The notes under the pieces: model-generated
The model's input: the letters and a program-made list of their open reading frames with translations, nothing else
The model's database searches: none
What the model was told of the DNA's origin: nothing
Shown here: one piece after another, positions 18,101 through 26,235 of the stretch
How positions within the stretch are numbered: the first letter of the stretch is position 1
Layout: each line of letters opens with the position of its first letter
Assembly (NCBI RefSeq): GCF_014303735.1
Contig: NZ_CP060296.1
Coordinates: forward strand, 1,375,501 to 1,439,500
Length of the DNA: 64,000 nt
Source of the DNA: Variovorax sp. PAMC28562
GTDB lineage: Bacteria > Pseudomonadota > Gammaproteobacteria > Burkholderiales > Burkholderiaceae_C
Reading direction: 5' to 3'
Program-made: the position numbers and the translations under genes

Positions 18101-21100
18101 CCGCGCCTATTGTCCTGAACGACACGCTTCCGACCGGCATCACGCTGTCGGGCGTGCCGACGCTCATTGCCGGTACCTCCACCGGCACGTTGTCGGGCTG
18201 TCCTTCCAGCGGCAGCAACACCACCGGCTGCACGGTGGCGACCGGGGTCGGTGCGGGCTACTTCAGCATCAGGATTCCGGTCGACGTGGCGCCCACTGCC
18301 ACCAGCGGCACCAACACCGCCAACATCGGCGGCGGCGGCGACGCCAGCTGCACGACGGCCGCCGACTTTTGCGACAGCACCACCGACAACACGCCGATCG
18401 CCGGCCTGCCCACGGTCAACCTGTGGAGCAACACCGCGACCGCCAGCGCTGCCACGTCGACCTTCGGCTTCACCCTGACCGGACTGTCCGCCACCACCGA
18501 CAGCATCGCGGTCACCGGCAATGCGCTGGTGCGCTCCGCGCTGAACCTCACCGGCACGGTCGGCGTCGTGGCGACGATCCGCGAGTCGACCATTCCGGCC
18601 GGTTGGCGCACTTCGTTCGACGTGGTCGACTGCAGGGATTCCAATGCGCCGGGCGATGGCAACCCGACCAGCAATCTGGCGGCGCTGGCTGGCGCCACGA
18701 TCACGCTGCCGGCCGCCGCGATGCGGGGCAACGCCAATATCACCTGCACGTTCTACAACCGCAGGCCGACCATCACCGTCGTCAATCAGATCCTCGGCAC
18801 GCCGCCAGACAACGGGCTGTTCAACCTGACGATCGGCGGTGGCGCGCCGGGCGTCGACGGCACCGCGAACCCAGTGCTCGCCGTGGGCAACGGCGGCACC
18901 ATCGCCAACATCGGCGTCAACGCGGGCGGTGCGCTCACCATCGCGGAGACGGTCGGCAGCGGCACGGTGTTCGCGAACTACTTGTCGTCGTTCGCCTGTC
19001 GGGACGATCACTTCGCCATCTATGGGTCCACCGGCGGGTTCAGTGGCAACTTCACTGCGACTGCGCCGCCTGCCAGCAGCAACTCCGGTGCCGAAAATCT
19101 GACCTGCACGCTCACCAACACCGTGCTGCCTACCGTCAAAGTCGCCAAGCGATCGACCGGCGGTACCGGCGCATTCGGATTCACGCTGAGCGGCGTCACG
19201 AACACGACCGATAACGTCACCACCACCACATCGGGCACGACAGTCACTTCTGCCACGCTGCATCGCGGGTCGGTCAGCACGGCCGCCACGGTCACGGAAA
19301 CGGCCGTCGCCGGGTACGCCACTTCGGTCAGCTGTGCCGATACCAACGCGGCGGCCACCGGCAACTCGCCGGCGCTCGTCGCTGCTTCCAACACCATCAC
19401 GATCCCGCCCGCCAACATGCTCGCAGGCGCAGCGTACGTGTGCACCTTTACCAACAACAAGGTGCCGTCGATCAGCGCGACCAAGACGACCAGTACGAGC
19501 CCGTTCCTGGTCGGCGCGACAGGTCTCTACTACTCGGTGAACGTCACCGTCGGCGCATTGACCACGACGGCCGCCATCACGGCAGCCGACACCTTGCCCA
19601 ACGGCATCACGCTCAGCGGCACGCCCACCTTGGTTGCGGGCACCACCACCGGTGTCCTGAGCGGCTGCCCGACCAGCGGCAACAACCTCACCGGCTGCAG
19701 CGTCGCCAGTGGCGTGGCGCCGGGCACTTTCTCGATCCGCGTACCGGTCAGCGTGGCCGGCACTGCCATCGGCGCTGGCGGCGGCACCAACACCGTCAAC
19801 CTGAGTGGCGGTGGCGACCCGTCTTGCACCTCGGCGGCAGGCGAGGCTTGCGATGCCAAGACCGCGGCGATTCCAGTGGTCGCCAGCAACCCAACAGTGC
19901 AGATCGTCAAGACGGTCGCCAGCGGGTCGGGCAGCAACCTGTTCGGCTTTGCGTTGAGCGGCCTGTCCGCGCCGACCGACAGCGTGACGGTGGTGGGCGC
20001 GGCGTCGGGCAACGGCGCTGCCAACCTTACCGGCACCAGCGGCATCGCGGCGACGCTTCGCGAGACCTCTCCCGCCGGTTGGCCAACCAACCCTCAGAGC
20101 GCGAGTTGCGTCGACGGTAATGCGGGCGTCAGCGGCAATCCTGCCACTGCCATCGGGACGCTGTCGGGCGCGTTGCTGACCATTCCGGCAGCCAACATGA
20201 TCAATGGCGCAGCCTTCACCTGCACCTTCGTGAATGCCTATGCGTTCAGCGTGACCGGCCGCGTGTTTACCGACGACGGTGCGGGCGCAGGCACGGCCAA
20301 CGACGGCGTGTTGAACGGCGCAGAAGCCGGGGCGTCGGGGGTGACGCTGAAGTTGCTCGATTGCGGCAGTTCGAGCCTGATCGCCACGGCCGTCACCGAC
20401 GGCGCGGGCCGCTACTCGCTGGCGGTGCCGTTCGCCACCGCGGTCGGCGGCAACCTGTGCGTGCAAGAGACGACGCCCGGCACATGGCTCTCGACCGGTG
20501 CGTCGGTCGGGTCCATCGCGTTGCCTGCGGGCTCGCTCGTCACAACAGGCGGCACCGGCTACACCTACACCCGCGCGGTGCCGCTGGACGTCATCGCATT
20601 CGCATGGAACGGCAGCGGTCACGCCGACTTGAACTTCGGCGACGTACCGCCCAACACCTTCGCGACGGGGGAGGGCAAGAGCGGCACCGCAGGCAACACC
20701 GTGAGCTATCCGCACAGCTTCTCTGCGCGCAGCGCCGGGTCGGTCGGGTTTGCGATTGCCTCGTCGGTCAGGTCGCCGCCGCTGAGCGGCTGGAACGAGA
20801 AGATCATTGCCGACCCGGGCTGCACCGGTACGCTGCAAGCCGGCGCCGCCATACTCTATCCGCCCACCGTGTCGATGGTGGTCACGGCGGGCCAGCCGGT
20901 GTGCATCCTGGTGCAGGTGTTCGTGCCGGCGACCGCGCCGGCCGGCTACACCGACAACGCTGTGGTCCAGGCGAGCTTCAGCTACACCGGCGCGATGTCG
21001 GCATTGACGGCCACTTACACGCTGAACGACCTCACGACCGTTTCGGGCGGCGCGCTCGACCTCAAAAAGGAAGTTCGCAACCTGACGCAGAACGGCGTCT

Positions 21101-21426
21101 TCGGCTTCGACAACCTGGCCAAGTCGGGCGAAACGCTGGAGTACCGCATCACCTACACCAACAATGGGCCGGCGCCCATCACGGGGCTCGACGTCAACGA
21201 CGTGACGCCCAGCTACACCACCTTCGTCGCGGCGACCGCAGGCACCACGCCAGCGGCATTGACCGCCTGCGCCAAGCGCACGCCGGGCAACCCTGCGCCA
21301 CAGCCGACCGTGCCGTGCGCCACCGTGCAGTCGACCGGCGGCACCGGCCCCCTGCGCTGGAGCTTGACCGGGCCGCTCGATCCGGGTGCCAGCGGAACGG
21401 TGCTGTTTTCCGTCAAGCTCGACTGA
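15112..21426 (+). CDS. Giant secreted repeat protein (glycine-rich head, DUF11 and prealbumin-like repeats)
   Basis: Protein of 2104 residues starting at GTG, with AGGA seven bases upstream. A hydrophobic segment near residues 22-36 ends L-A-S-C-G-A-Q-G-A, readable either as a lipobox or as a type I signal cleavage site. Residues about 55-345 are a glycine-rich domain like the beta-rich heads of adhesins and receptor kinases. Then come three DUF11-type beta sandwiches (from 16151, 17998 and 19461), each followed by prealbumin/SpaA-like units that share a C...C-D pair and end in F-T-C-T-F-x-N. After 20236 a SdrD_B-like domain (V-T-G-R-V-F-T-D-D-G) and a final DUF11 domain end at F-S-V-K-L-D, without sortase or PEP-CTERM anchor. 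It is probably a cell-surface or released adhesive protein; the ligand is unknown. Confidence 0.88.
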   Translation: MFLLIGFARSYAKAEWHPVPWRGAVLACLAVLASCGAQGAQTACTPQAGFTACTQFSYSGVDQTFTVPAGITTLNFKAWGAGGGGSVPNAYGNGSAGGGYATGNLVVAAGNSLTVVVGGGGSAATASAVSGSPAYGGCGAGSSATGGTPLVGGGGGGRSAVQLSGTERLTAGAGGGAVVDQAYDTFPVAGAGGGTTGLAGSNYAPAGCGAAGGSGGQGGTQGAGGAGGVSADSARNGSAGAARQGGAGGNGVPFASSTGNSGGGGGGGGYYGGGGGNGDSNISCGSQAAGGGGSSYTGAVTGGSTTAGTGSTAGNAVDSVYVAGVGAGGAQGAAGGNGLVVIQYNLPPVVTSSMTASANPLLGGVSGQYYTLVVNVGTAPTTAPISIADTLPANIVLSGTPTIVAGTAVLSGCPSTGGATGGCTVAAGVAVGSFSIRFPISVATTATSGTNSANLSGGGDPNCTAVLPDACDATTPTTSVYNPPLVMLNAQTAYAASNSSTFGYTITGLSISSDSIATVGSGYTASSQNAAGIYGTAGTTVTIVASGIPAGWPTNLDSATCTDANAATDGNGSTSTNFASYTGNTLTLPGTAMRAGARFTCAMGNARPSVFLKKQIFGIPPDSGLFNLTIGGANLTSGGNPVYNVGSGGTTTGVGVDVGSALTLTETAGTNTNLASYVSSVACIDFSSSAYSTGVGGSAGNYTLTAPSASSSGKAKNLICTITNTLAPGVLVGKQSIGSTGTFNFSLTGVTNTSDSVTTVNPSVTVVSGVQHAGTVGTAITVSETATPGYTTSASCADANNSVTGNNTPIVSATNSITIPAGNVKTSASYVCTFTNNKLPTVRITKVSNGGGSSGVGTFGFTGTNGVSAVSITTTSPNVAASGPEQTVSLANTVTTVKESSVPAFWPSNPASVFCVDNNASVSGNSAGANYATLAGNVATIPAAAMKSGATFNCTFYNTLYPPPNLSSTKTPSANPLIVGASGQSYTVNIFTNATTTAPIVLNDTLPTGITLSGVPTLIAGTSTGTLSGCPSSGSNTTGCTVATGVGAGYFSIRIPVDVAPTATSGTNTANIGGGGDASCTTAADFCDSTTDNTPIAGLPTVNLWSNTATASAATSTFGFTLTGLSATTDSIAVTGNALVRSALNLTGTVGVVATIRESTIPAGWRTSFDVVDCRDSNAPGDGNPTSNLAALAGATITLPAAAMRGNANITCTFYNRRPTITVVNQILGTPPDNGLFNLTIGGGAPGVDGTANPVLAVGNGGTIANIGVNAGGALTIAETVGSGTVFANYLSSFACRDDHFAIYGSTGGFSGNFTATAPPASSNSGAENLTCTLTNTVLPTVKVAKRSTGGTGAFGFTLSGVTNTTDNVTTTTSGTTVTSATLHRGSVSTAATVTETAVAGYATSVSCADTNAAATGNSPALVAASNTITIPPANMLAGAAYVCTFTNNKVPSISATKTTSTSPFLVGATGLYYSVNVTVGALTTTAAITAADTLPNGITLSGTPTLVAGTTTGVLSGCPTSGNNLTGCSVASGVAPGTFSIRVPVSVAGTAIGAGGGTNTVNLSGGGDPSCTSAAGEACDAKTAAIPVVASNPTVQIVKTVASGSGSNLFGFALSGLSAPTDSVTVVGAASGNGAANLTGTSGIAATLRETSPAGWPTNPQSASCVDGNAGVSGNPATAIGTLSGALLTIPAANMINGAAFTCTFVNAYAFSVTGRVFTDDGAGAGTANDGVLNGAEAGASGVTLKLLDCGSSSLIATAVTDGAGRYSLAVPFATAVGGNLCVQETTPGTWLSTGASVGSIALPAGSLVTTGGTGYTYTRAVPLDVIAFAWNGSGHADLNFGDVPPNTFATGEGKSGTAGNTVSYPHSFSARSAGSVGFAIASSVRSPPLSGWNEKIIADPGCTGTLQAGAAILYPPTVSMVVTAGQPVCILVQVFVPATAPAGYTDNAVVQASFSYTGAMSALTATYTLNDLTTVSGGALDLKKEVRNLTQNGVFGFDNLAKSGETLEYRITYTNNGPAPITGLDVNDVTPSYTTFVAATAGTTPAALTACAKRTPGNPAPQPTVPCATVQSTGGTGPLRWSLTGPLDPGASGTVLFSVKLD
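16151..20235 (+). repeat. Nested tandem coding repeats in the giant surface protein
   Basis: Three super-repeats, each starting with a DUF11-type module (16151-16560, 17998-18420, 19461-19893) that contains D-T-L-P, L-S-G-C-P and G-G-G-D. The first is followed by four prealbumin-like units, the second by three and the third by one, so the super-repeats shrink from about 1.85 to 1.46 to 0.78 kb. Corresponding units align between copies (for example G-T-F-N-F-S-L-T-G-V-T-N-T against G-A-F-G-F-T-L-S-G-V-T-N-T), which indicates duplication of multi-domain blocks rather than of single domains. Confidence 0.8.
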
Positions 21427-21467
21427 CCTTTCGCTCGCGCCGCCTTCCGCCCGCCGTGGGAATGCGC

Positions 21468-21483
21468 TGGCACGTCGCTTGCA
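21468..21483 (+). promoter_or_regulatory. Sigma-54 (-24/-12) promoter upstream of allophanate hydrolase
   Basis: TGGCACG-TCGC-TTGC-A matches the sigma-54 consensus at every conserved position, with the -24 GG at 21469-21470 and the -12 GC at 21481-21482. Transcription should start near 21493, about 24 bases before the ATG. It needs an enhancer-binding activator, most likely NtrC under nitrogen limitation. I could not identify its binding site, which would lie inside the repeat-protein gene. Confidence 0.8.
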
Positions 21484-21488
21484 TGGCA

Positions 21489-21502
21489 TCTTGTACACAA
21501 GA
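21489..21502. promoter_or_regulatory. Palindromic operator candidate TCTTG-N4-CAAGA
   Basis: TCTTG-TACA-CAAGA, a perfect 5-bp inverted repeat over the expected sigma-54 transcription start. Its core TTGTAnnCAA resembles operators of GntR/FCD regulators, and such a regulator lies in the same cluster at 35545. The same element, at identical distance from a -24/-12 promoter, recurs at 28126. Confidence 0.6.
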
Positions 21503-21516
21503 CGGGATGCTTGACG

Positions 21517-23238
21517 ATGGTGCATACGAAAAGCGACGGGGCCCCGGCTGCCTGGATCACCCGGTTCGACACCGCGGCGGCGACCGCGAGCGCTGTTTCG
21601 AGTGCGGCGGGCGCGCTGGCGGGGCTCAGCTTCGCCGCCAAAGACAACATCGACGTTGCCGGCGTGCCGAGCACTGCCGCCTGCGCCGAGTTCGCGGCTT
21701 TCCGTGCGACACCTAGTTCGCATGCCTATGTGGTGCAGCGCCTGCTCGATGCCGGTGCGGCATGCCTTGGCAAAACCAATCTCGACCAGTTTGCCTGCGG
21801 CCTGAACGGCACGCGTTCGCCCTACGGCGCGGTCCCCAACAGCTTCGATGCGCGCTATGTCTCGGGCGGATCGAGCTCAGGCTCTGCCTACGTTGTCGCG
21901 ACCGGGCAAGTCGACTTCTCGCTCGGCACCGACACCGCAGGTTCCGGCCGCGTGCCGGCCGGGCTCAACAACATCGTCGGCCTCAAGCCGTCGCGCGGGC
22001 TCATCAGCGCACGCGGCGTGGTGCCGGCGGCGCAGAGTATCGATTGCGTTTCGATCTTCGCGCGCACCGTGGCGCTGGCGCTCGAGGTGCTGCACGCGGC
22101 AAAGGGCTTCGACGCGGCGGACCCGTACGCGCGGCAACTTGAACTGACGAACGTACCGTACCCGAAGCGCTTTAGATTCGGCGTGCCGTCGGCGCTGGCC
22201 TTCTTTGGTGACGACGCATCGGAAGCTGCATTCGCACACGCGATCGCGCGGCTTAAAGCAATGGGCGGCGTGCAGGTCGCCATCGACTACGCACCGCTCG
22301 CAGAGATCGCCGCACTGCTCTACGACAGCGCACTGGTCGCCGAGCGCTACGCCGCGGTGCGCGAGTTCTTCGACGCGCACGAGGCCGAAGTGATGGAGCC
22401 GGTGCGCGGCATCCTCGCTGCCGGTCGTGGTTACAGCGCGGCCGATCTGGTCGAGGCACAAATCAAGCTGCGCACACTGGCCCAGCGCGTCGCCCCAATG
22501 TGGAACGACATCGACCTGCTGCTGGTGCCGACTGCGCCGACGCACTACACGATCGAAGCGATGCAGGCCGACCCGGTCGTGCTCAACCGCAACCTCGGCG
22601 CGTACACCAACTTCGTCAACCTGCTCGACTACGCCGCGATCTCTGTGCCGAGCACCTTGCGGCCCGACGGCATGCCGTTCGGCATCACGTTGATCGGCCT
22701 GTGCGGCAGCGACTTGCAACTGGCGGAACTGGGCCAGCGCTATCACCACGCGAGCGGGCTCACGCAAGGCGCGACTGGCGAGCCGCTGCCGGCGCCCGTC
22801 GACGTGTTCGCGAACGCATCGACGGCCCCGGCAACATCAGCGCCTGCCATGGCGCGCGTCGCCGTCGTCGGCGCTCATCTGTCGGGCATGCCGCTCAACA
22901 GCCAACTTGCCGACCGCGGCGCGACGCTGGTCGCCAAGACGCAAAGCGCACCGAGCTACCGCCTCTACGCCTTGCCCGGCACCGTGCCGCCCAAGCCCGG
23001 CATGGTCCGCGTCGCGCCGGGCGAAGGCGTCGCGCTCGAACTCGAAGTGTGGGAGATGCCGATGGCGCAATACGGCAGCTTCGTTGCGCTCATTCCTGCG
23101 CCCCTCGGCATCGGCACGCTGGCACTGGCCGATGGCAGCAGCGTGCAGGGCTTCGTCTGCGAAGCGCTGGCGCTCGACGGTGCCGAAGACATCTCGCATC
23201 ACGGTGGCTGGCGCAGGTACATCGCTTCGCGCTCATGA
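21517..23238 (+). CDS. atzF: Allophanate hydrolase
   Basis: Amidase-signature enzyme that splits allophanate to ammonia and CO2, the last step of urea-amidolyase and s-triazine pathways. Residues 1 to about 430 form the amidase domain with catalytic K42 (F-A-A-K-D-N-I), the serine cluster G-G-S-S-S-G-S at 117-123 and nucleophile S143 in T-D-T-A-G-S-G-R. The C-terminal 130 residues match the extra allophanate-hydrolase domain (Y-R-L-Y-A-L-P-G, G-W-R-R-Y-I). The ATG at 21517 is preceded in frame by a TTG at 21511; either is possible. Gene order with an ABC importer, AtzG, AtzE and AtzH downstream supports the AtzF role. It is first in the operon behind the sigma-54 promoter. Confidence 0.93.
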   Translation: MVHTKSDGAPAAWITRFDTAAATASAVSSAAGALAGLSFAAKDNIDVAGVPSTAACAEFAAFRATPSSHAYVVQRLLDAGAACLGKTNLDQFACGLNGTRSPYGAVPNSFDARYVSGGSSSGSAYVVATGQVDFSLGTDTAGSGRVPAGLNNIVGLKPSRGLISARGVVPAAQSIDCVSIFARTVALALEVLHAAKGFDAADPYARQLELTNVPYPKRFRFGVPSALAFFGDDASEAAFAHAIARLKAMGGVQVAIDYAPLAEIAALLYDSALVAERYAAVREFFDAHEAEVMEPVRGILAAGRGYSAADLVEAQIKLRTLAQRVAPMWNDIDLLLVPTAPTHYTIEAMQADPVVLNRNLGAYTNFVNLLDYAAISVPSTLRPDGMPFGITLIGLCGSDLQLAELGQRYHHASGLTQGATGEPLPAPVDVFANASTAPATSAPAMARVAVVGAHLSGMPLNSQLADRGATLVAKTQSAPSYRLYALPGTVPPKPGMVRVAPGEGVALELEVWEMPMAQYGSFVALIPAPLGIGTLALADGSSVQGFVCEALALDGAEDISHHGGWRRYIASRS

Positions 23239-23326
23239 CGCCTGCCCTTCTTCGCCTTCGCCTTCTTCTCCCGCCTTTTCCCTTGTCCTTTTCTCTACCG
23301 TCCCATTCAACGAGGAGCCCGAGTCC

Positions 23327-24328
23327 ATGAGCAACCCCGAACAGTTTCATCGCGCATCGCGCCGGCAGCTTTTGCAGGCGGGCGCCGCGGGGGTCGCCGT
23401 GCTGGCAGCACCGGCCATCGTGCGCGCCCAGACCGGCCCGAAAATCCGCATCGGCTTTTGGCCCGTCGCGGCCGGTCTGCCGTTTTTTGCCGCCCTTGAA
23501 AAAGGCTACTTCAAGGAAGCCGGACTCGACGTCGAGCCGCTCAAGTTCGCGGGCGCGCAGCAGGTGATGGAAGCCATGCTCTCCGGCCGCGGAGATGGCA
23601 GTGCCAACGGCACCGGCACGGCCAACCTCGCCATCGGCGAGATCGCACAGCCCGGCCTGTTCAAGATCTTCTGCACCAACCCGAGCAACGTGAAGTACGT
23701 GCTCGACGAGTTCATCACCGGCAAGGACAGCGCCATCAAGACGATGGCCGACCTGAAGGGCAAGCGGGTCGCCTCCGGGCCCGGCATCCAGAACACCACG
23801 CTGTGCAAGACCATGCTGGAGCGCGCCGGCGCAACCGGCGCCACGGTGACGGAGCTGCCCATCGGCCAGCACGTCGCCTCGCTGGTGGCAGGCCAGGTCG
23901 ACGCCTGCTACACGCTGGAGCCGACCGGCACCATCGGACGCATGAACGGCACCACCCGCGTCATCGAAGCGGGTGTCGTCGCCAAGTACATCCTGGGCGA
24001 TCCGATGGCGCCATGGCACGGCGGCGCGGGCAGCCTCACGACCGAGTTCATCAAGAAGAACCCCGAAGTCTCGAAGAAGTTCATCGCGGCCTATGCACGT
24101 GGCGTCGACCTCGTGCGCACCAAACCAGACGAAGCCCGCCAGTTCATGAAGGGCTACACGGCCATCGAAGGGCCGCTCACCGCCGAGGTGCCGCTGGCCT
24201 CCTACATGCTCTACAACGAATTCAAGCCGAGCGACATCGCGTACTTCCAGAAGTTCTACGACCTGTTCAGCGACAAAGGCATCTTCGAGAAGAAGGTTCC
24301 GGTCGAGCCTTTGATCTACAAGGCCTGA
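23327..24328 (+). CDS. ABC transporter substrate-binding protein (NMT1/SsuA type), Tat signal
   Basis: Periplasmic binding protein of 333 residues for an importer whose permease and ATPase follow. The signal has a twin-arginine motif (A-S-R-R-Q-L-L-Q) and a hydrophobic stretch ending A-I-V-R-A, so export in folded form is expected. The mature start K-I-R-I-G-F-W-P-V-A-A-G-L-P-F-F-A-A-L-E-K-G-Y-F is typical of the NMT1/SsuA/TauA family, which binds small planar or sulfonated nitrogen compounds and pyrimidine precursors. Position between atzF and atzGE suggests cyanurate, biuret or a related ureide as ligand; this is inference. The start at 23327 was chosen over the longer frame because it gives a clean signal peptide and has GAGGAG upstream. 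Confidence 0.9.
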   Translation: MSNPEQFHRASRRQLLQAGAAGVAVLAAPAIVRAQTGPKIRIGFWPVAAGLPFFAALEKGYFKEAGLDVEPLKFAGAQQVMEAMLSGRGDGSANGTGTANLAIGEIAQPGLFKIFCTNPSNVKYVLDEFITGKDSAIKTMADLKGKRVASGPGIQNTTLCKTMLERAGATGATVTELPIGQHVASLVAGQVDACYTLEPTGTIGRMNGTTRVIEAGVVAKYILGDPMAPWHGGAGSLTTEFIKKNPEVSKKFIAAYARGVDLVRTKPDEARQFMKGYTAIEGPLTAEVPLASYMLYNEFKPSDIAYFQKFYDLFSDKGIFEKKVPVEPLIYKA

Positions 24329-24330
24329 CC

Positions 24331-25179
24331 ATGGCCGACGCCACGATCAGCACCACTCCACCGTCCGCCACGGCGATGCCGTGGAAACCGCCTGCCGGCG
24401 CTGCCGCCGTCTCGGTGTCCACGGCACCCGCCTGGGACCGCTTGCTGCCCTTCATCGGGCCGATCGTGCTGTTCATCTTGTGGGACCTGGTGGTGCGCTT
24501 CGGCTTCATCAAGCAGATCCTGCTGCCGACACCGATCGACACGCTGCACGCACTCGCGACCGGTCTCGCTGGCGGGCCGCTGCTCCTCGATTTCGCGGTC
24601 ACGGTGTGGCGCACGCTGCAGGCTTTCGTGATCGCGGCCGTCATCGGCGTACCGCTCGGCGTGCTGCTCGGCAGCAATGAAAAGGCGTACCGCAGCGTCG
24701 AGTTCCTGATCGACTTCTTTCGCTCGACGCCCTCGTCCGCACTGATCCCGTTGTTCCTGCTGGTCTTCGGCGTGTCGGACGTCAACAAGGTGGCCATCGC
24801 CGCCTTCGGCGCCTTCCTCATCGTGATCTTCAACAGCGCCTACGGCGTGATGAACGCCCGCAAGCAGCGCGTCATGGCGGCCCGGGTGATGGGCGCTTCG
24901 CGCTGGCAGATCTTCAAGGACGTGCTGATCTGGGAGAGCCTGCAACCGACCTTCGTGGGCCTGCGCTCTGCCGTATCGATGGCGCTGGTGATCGTGATCG
25001 TGGCCGAAATGTTCATCGGCTCCGACAGCGGCTTGGGCCATCGCATCATCGACGCGCAGCAGGTGCTCAACGTGAAGAGCATGTACGCGGCCATCCTGGC
25101 GGCCGGCGCGTTGGGCTATGCGCTCAACATTCTTTTCCTGCTGGCCGAGCGCCGCATCGTCCATTGGTCGGGGAGGTGA
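24331..25179 (+). CDS. ABC transporter permease (SsuC/TauC type)
   Basis: Inner-membrane permease of 282 residues with about six helices, two bases after the binding-protein stop. It carries the coupling motif region around A-A-R-V-M-G-A-S-R-W-Q-I-F-K-D-V (EAA-like loop) and L-R-S-A-V-S-M-A-L. An N-terminal extension of about 40 residues rich in Ala, Pro and Thr precedes the first helix. Together with its neighbours it forms a nitrate/sulfonate/taurine-type importer. The tight spacing implies cotranscription with the binding protein and ATPase. Confidence 0.9.
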   Translation: MADATISTTPPSATAMPWKPPAGAAAVSVSTAPAWDRLLPFIGPIVLFILWDLVVRFGFIKQILLPTPIDTLHALATGLAGGPLLLDFAVTVWRTLQAFVIAAVIGVPLGVLLGSNEKAYRSVEFLIDFFRSTPSSALIPLFLLVFGVSDVNKVAIAAFGAFLIVIFNSAYGVMNARKQRVMAARVMGASRWQIFKDVLIWESLQPTFVGLRSAVSMALVIVIVAEMFIGSDSGLGHRIIDAQQVLNVKSMYAAILAAGALGYALNILFLLAERRIVHWSGR

Positions 25180-25184
25180 GCACC

Positions 25185-26021
25185 ATGCGCGCAATCCTGA
25201 ATGGGCCGGTATTGAATGGCCCGGTGTTCGCCGATGTGCCGGTACCCGCCTTCGTGCCCGGCCCCGCCGGCACGCACATCACGATCCGCGGTCTGACCAA
25301 GTACTTCGCCGGTTGGCCGCTGTACGAGAACTTCGACCTCGATATTCCGAAGCATGCGATCGTCTCGGTGTTCGGGCCCAACGGCTGCGGCAAGTCGACG
25401 CTCATCAACATGATCGCGGGGCTGGTCCCGATCGATGCGGGCGAGATCCTGTTCGACGGCAAGCAGCGCAAGGACACCAAGATCGGCTACGTGTTCCAGA
25501 ACTACCGCGAGGCGATGTTCCCGTGGATGCGCACCATCGACAACATCGCCTATCCGCTCAAGCTGGAAGGCAAGAGCAAGGCGGAAGTCGACCGCCGCAT
25601 GGCCGAACTGGTGGCGTCGTTCGACGTCAAGTTCGACCTCAAGCGCTACCCGTACGAGCTCTCCGGCGGCCAGCAACAAACAGCGTCGATCATGCGGGCG
25701 CTGGCGCCCAACCCCGAAGTGCTGTTCTTGGACGAGCCGTTCTCCGCGCTCGATTTCGAGATGACGCTCTTCATCCGCGAGAAACTGCAAGAGGTCTTCA
25801 TGAAGACCGGCACCACCATGCTGCTGGTCTCGCACGACCTCGAAGAAGCCGTGTACCTGGCCGACCAGGTGCTGCTCCTGACCAAGCGCCCGACCCGGGT
25901 GGCCGAAATCTTGCGTTATGGCGATGCACGGCCCCGCACCGTGGAGACGCTGAGCGAGCCGAGCTTCGTGGCCATGAAAAAGCGCAGCCTCGAAATCTTC
26001 CAGCGTGAAGTCAGACGATGA
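25185..26021 (+). CDS. ABC transporter ATP-binding protein (SsuB/TauB type)
   Basis: Importer ATPase of 278 residues, starting at the ATG at 25185 with GGGAGG eight bases upstream. Walker A is G-P-N-G-C-G-K-S-T, Walker B V-L-F-L-D-E-P-F-S-A-L and the H-loop S-H-D-L-E-E-A. The signature reads L-S-G-G-Q-Q-Q-T, with threonine where most relatives have arginine, a small oddity that may not affect function. An N-terminal tail of about 25 residues precedes the first strand. It energises the preceding permease. Confidence 0.92.
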   Translation: MRAILNGPVLNGPVFADVPVPAFVPGPAGTHITIRGLTKYFAGWPLYENFDLDIPKHAIVSVFGPNGCGKSTLINMIAGLVPIDAGEILFDGKQRKDTKIGYVFQNYREAMFPWMRTIDNIAYPLKLEGKSKAEVDRRMAELVASFDVKFDLKRYPYELSGGQQQTASIMRALAPNPEVLFLDEPFSALDFEMTLFIREKLQEVFMKTGTTMLLVSHDLEEAVYLADQVLLLTKRPTRVAEILRYGDARPRTVETLSEPSFVAMKKRSLEIFQREVRR

Positions 26022-26028
26022 GGTTGCC

Positions 26029-26235
26029 ATGACGCCTGTGCAGATCGAAACCTATGTGGATGCGGCGGCTGCCGCGCTGGGGCTTCGGCTTCGGCCGGAG
26101 CACCGTGCGGGCGTTCTGGGCTACTTCACGCTGGCGGCGGGATTTGCCGACATCGTCGAGGCGGTACCTTTGGCGCCTTCACACGAGCCCGCGGTGACGT
26201 TCGTGCCCGTGAGCCCGACGGAGCAAGAGCAGTGA
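26029..26235 (+). CDS. atzG: AtzG-like small subunit (DUF4089)
   Basis: Protein of 68 residues, all helical in appearance (Q-I-E-T-Y-V-D-A-A-A-A-A-L, R-A-G-V-L-G-Y-F-T-L-A-A-G-F-A), similar in size and pattern to AtzG of Pseudomonas sp. ADP. That protein pairs with AtzE in a GatC/GatA-like complex and is needed for stable, active 1-carboxybiuret hydrolase. Its stop overlaps the GTG start of the amidase by four bases (GTGA), as expected for two subunits made in equal amounts. It follows the ABC ATPase by seven bases. The name is assigned from size, helical pattern and gene order, not a search. Confidence 0.85.
   Translation: MTPVQIETYVDAAAAALGLRLRPEHRAGVLGYFTLAAGFADIVEAVPLAPSHEPAVTFVPVSPTEQEQ

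Noticed and set aside
16151..20235. Suspected CRISPR or satellite array from the repeated texture
   Set aside because: The similarity is at protein level with diverged codons and kilobase-scale blocks; there are no short identical repeats with spacers.
17131..21723. A 1530-codon open frame on the minus strand opposite the giant repeat protein
   Set aside because: It mirrors the codon-periodic, GC-rich repeat gene, is Arg/Gly-rich with no domain or initiation signal, and ends inside the repeats. It is a shadow frame.
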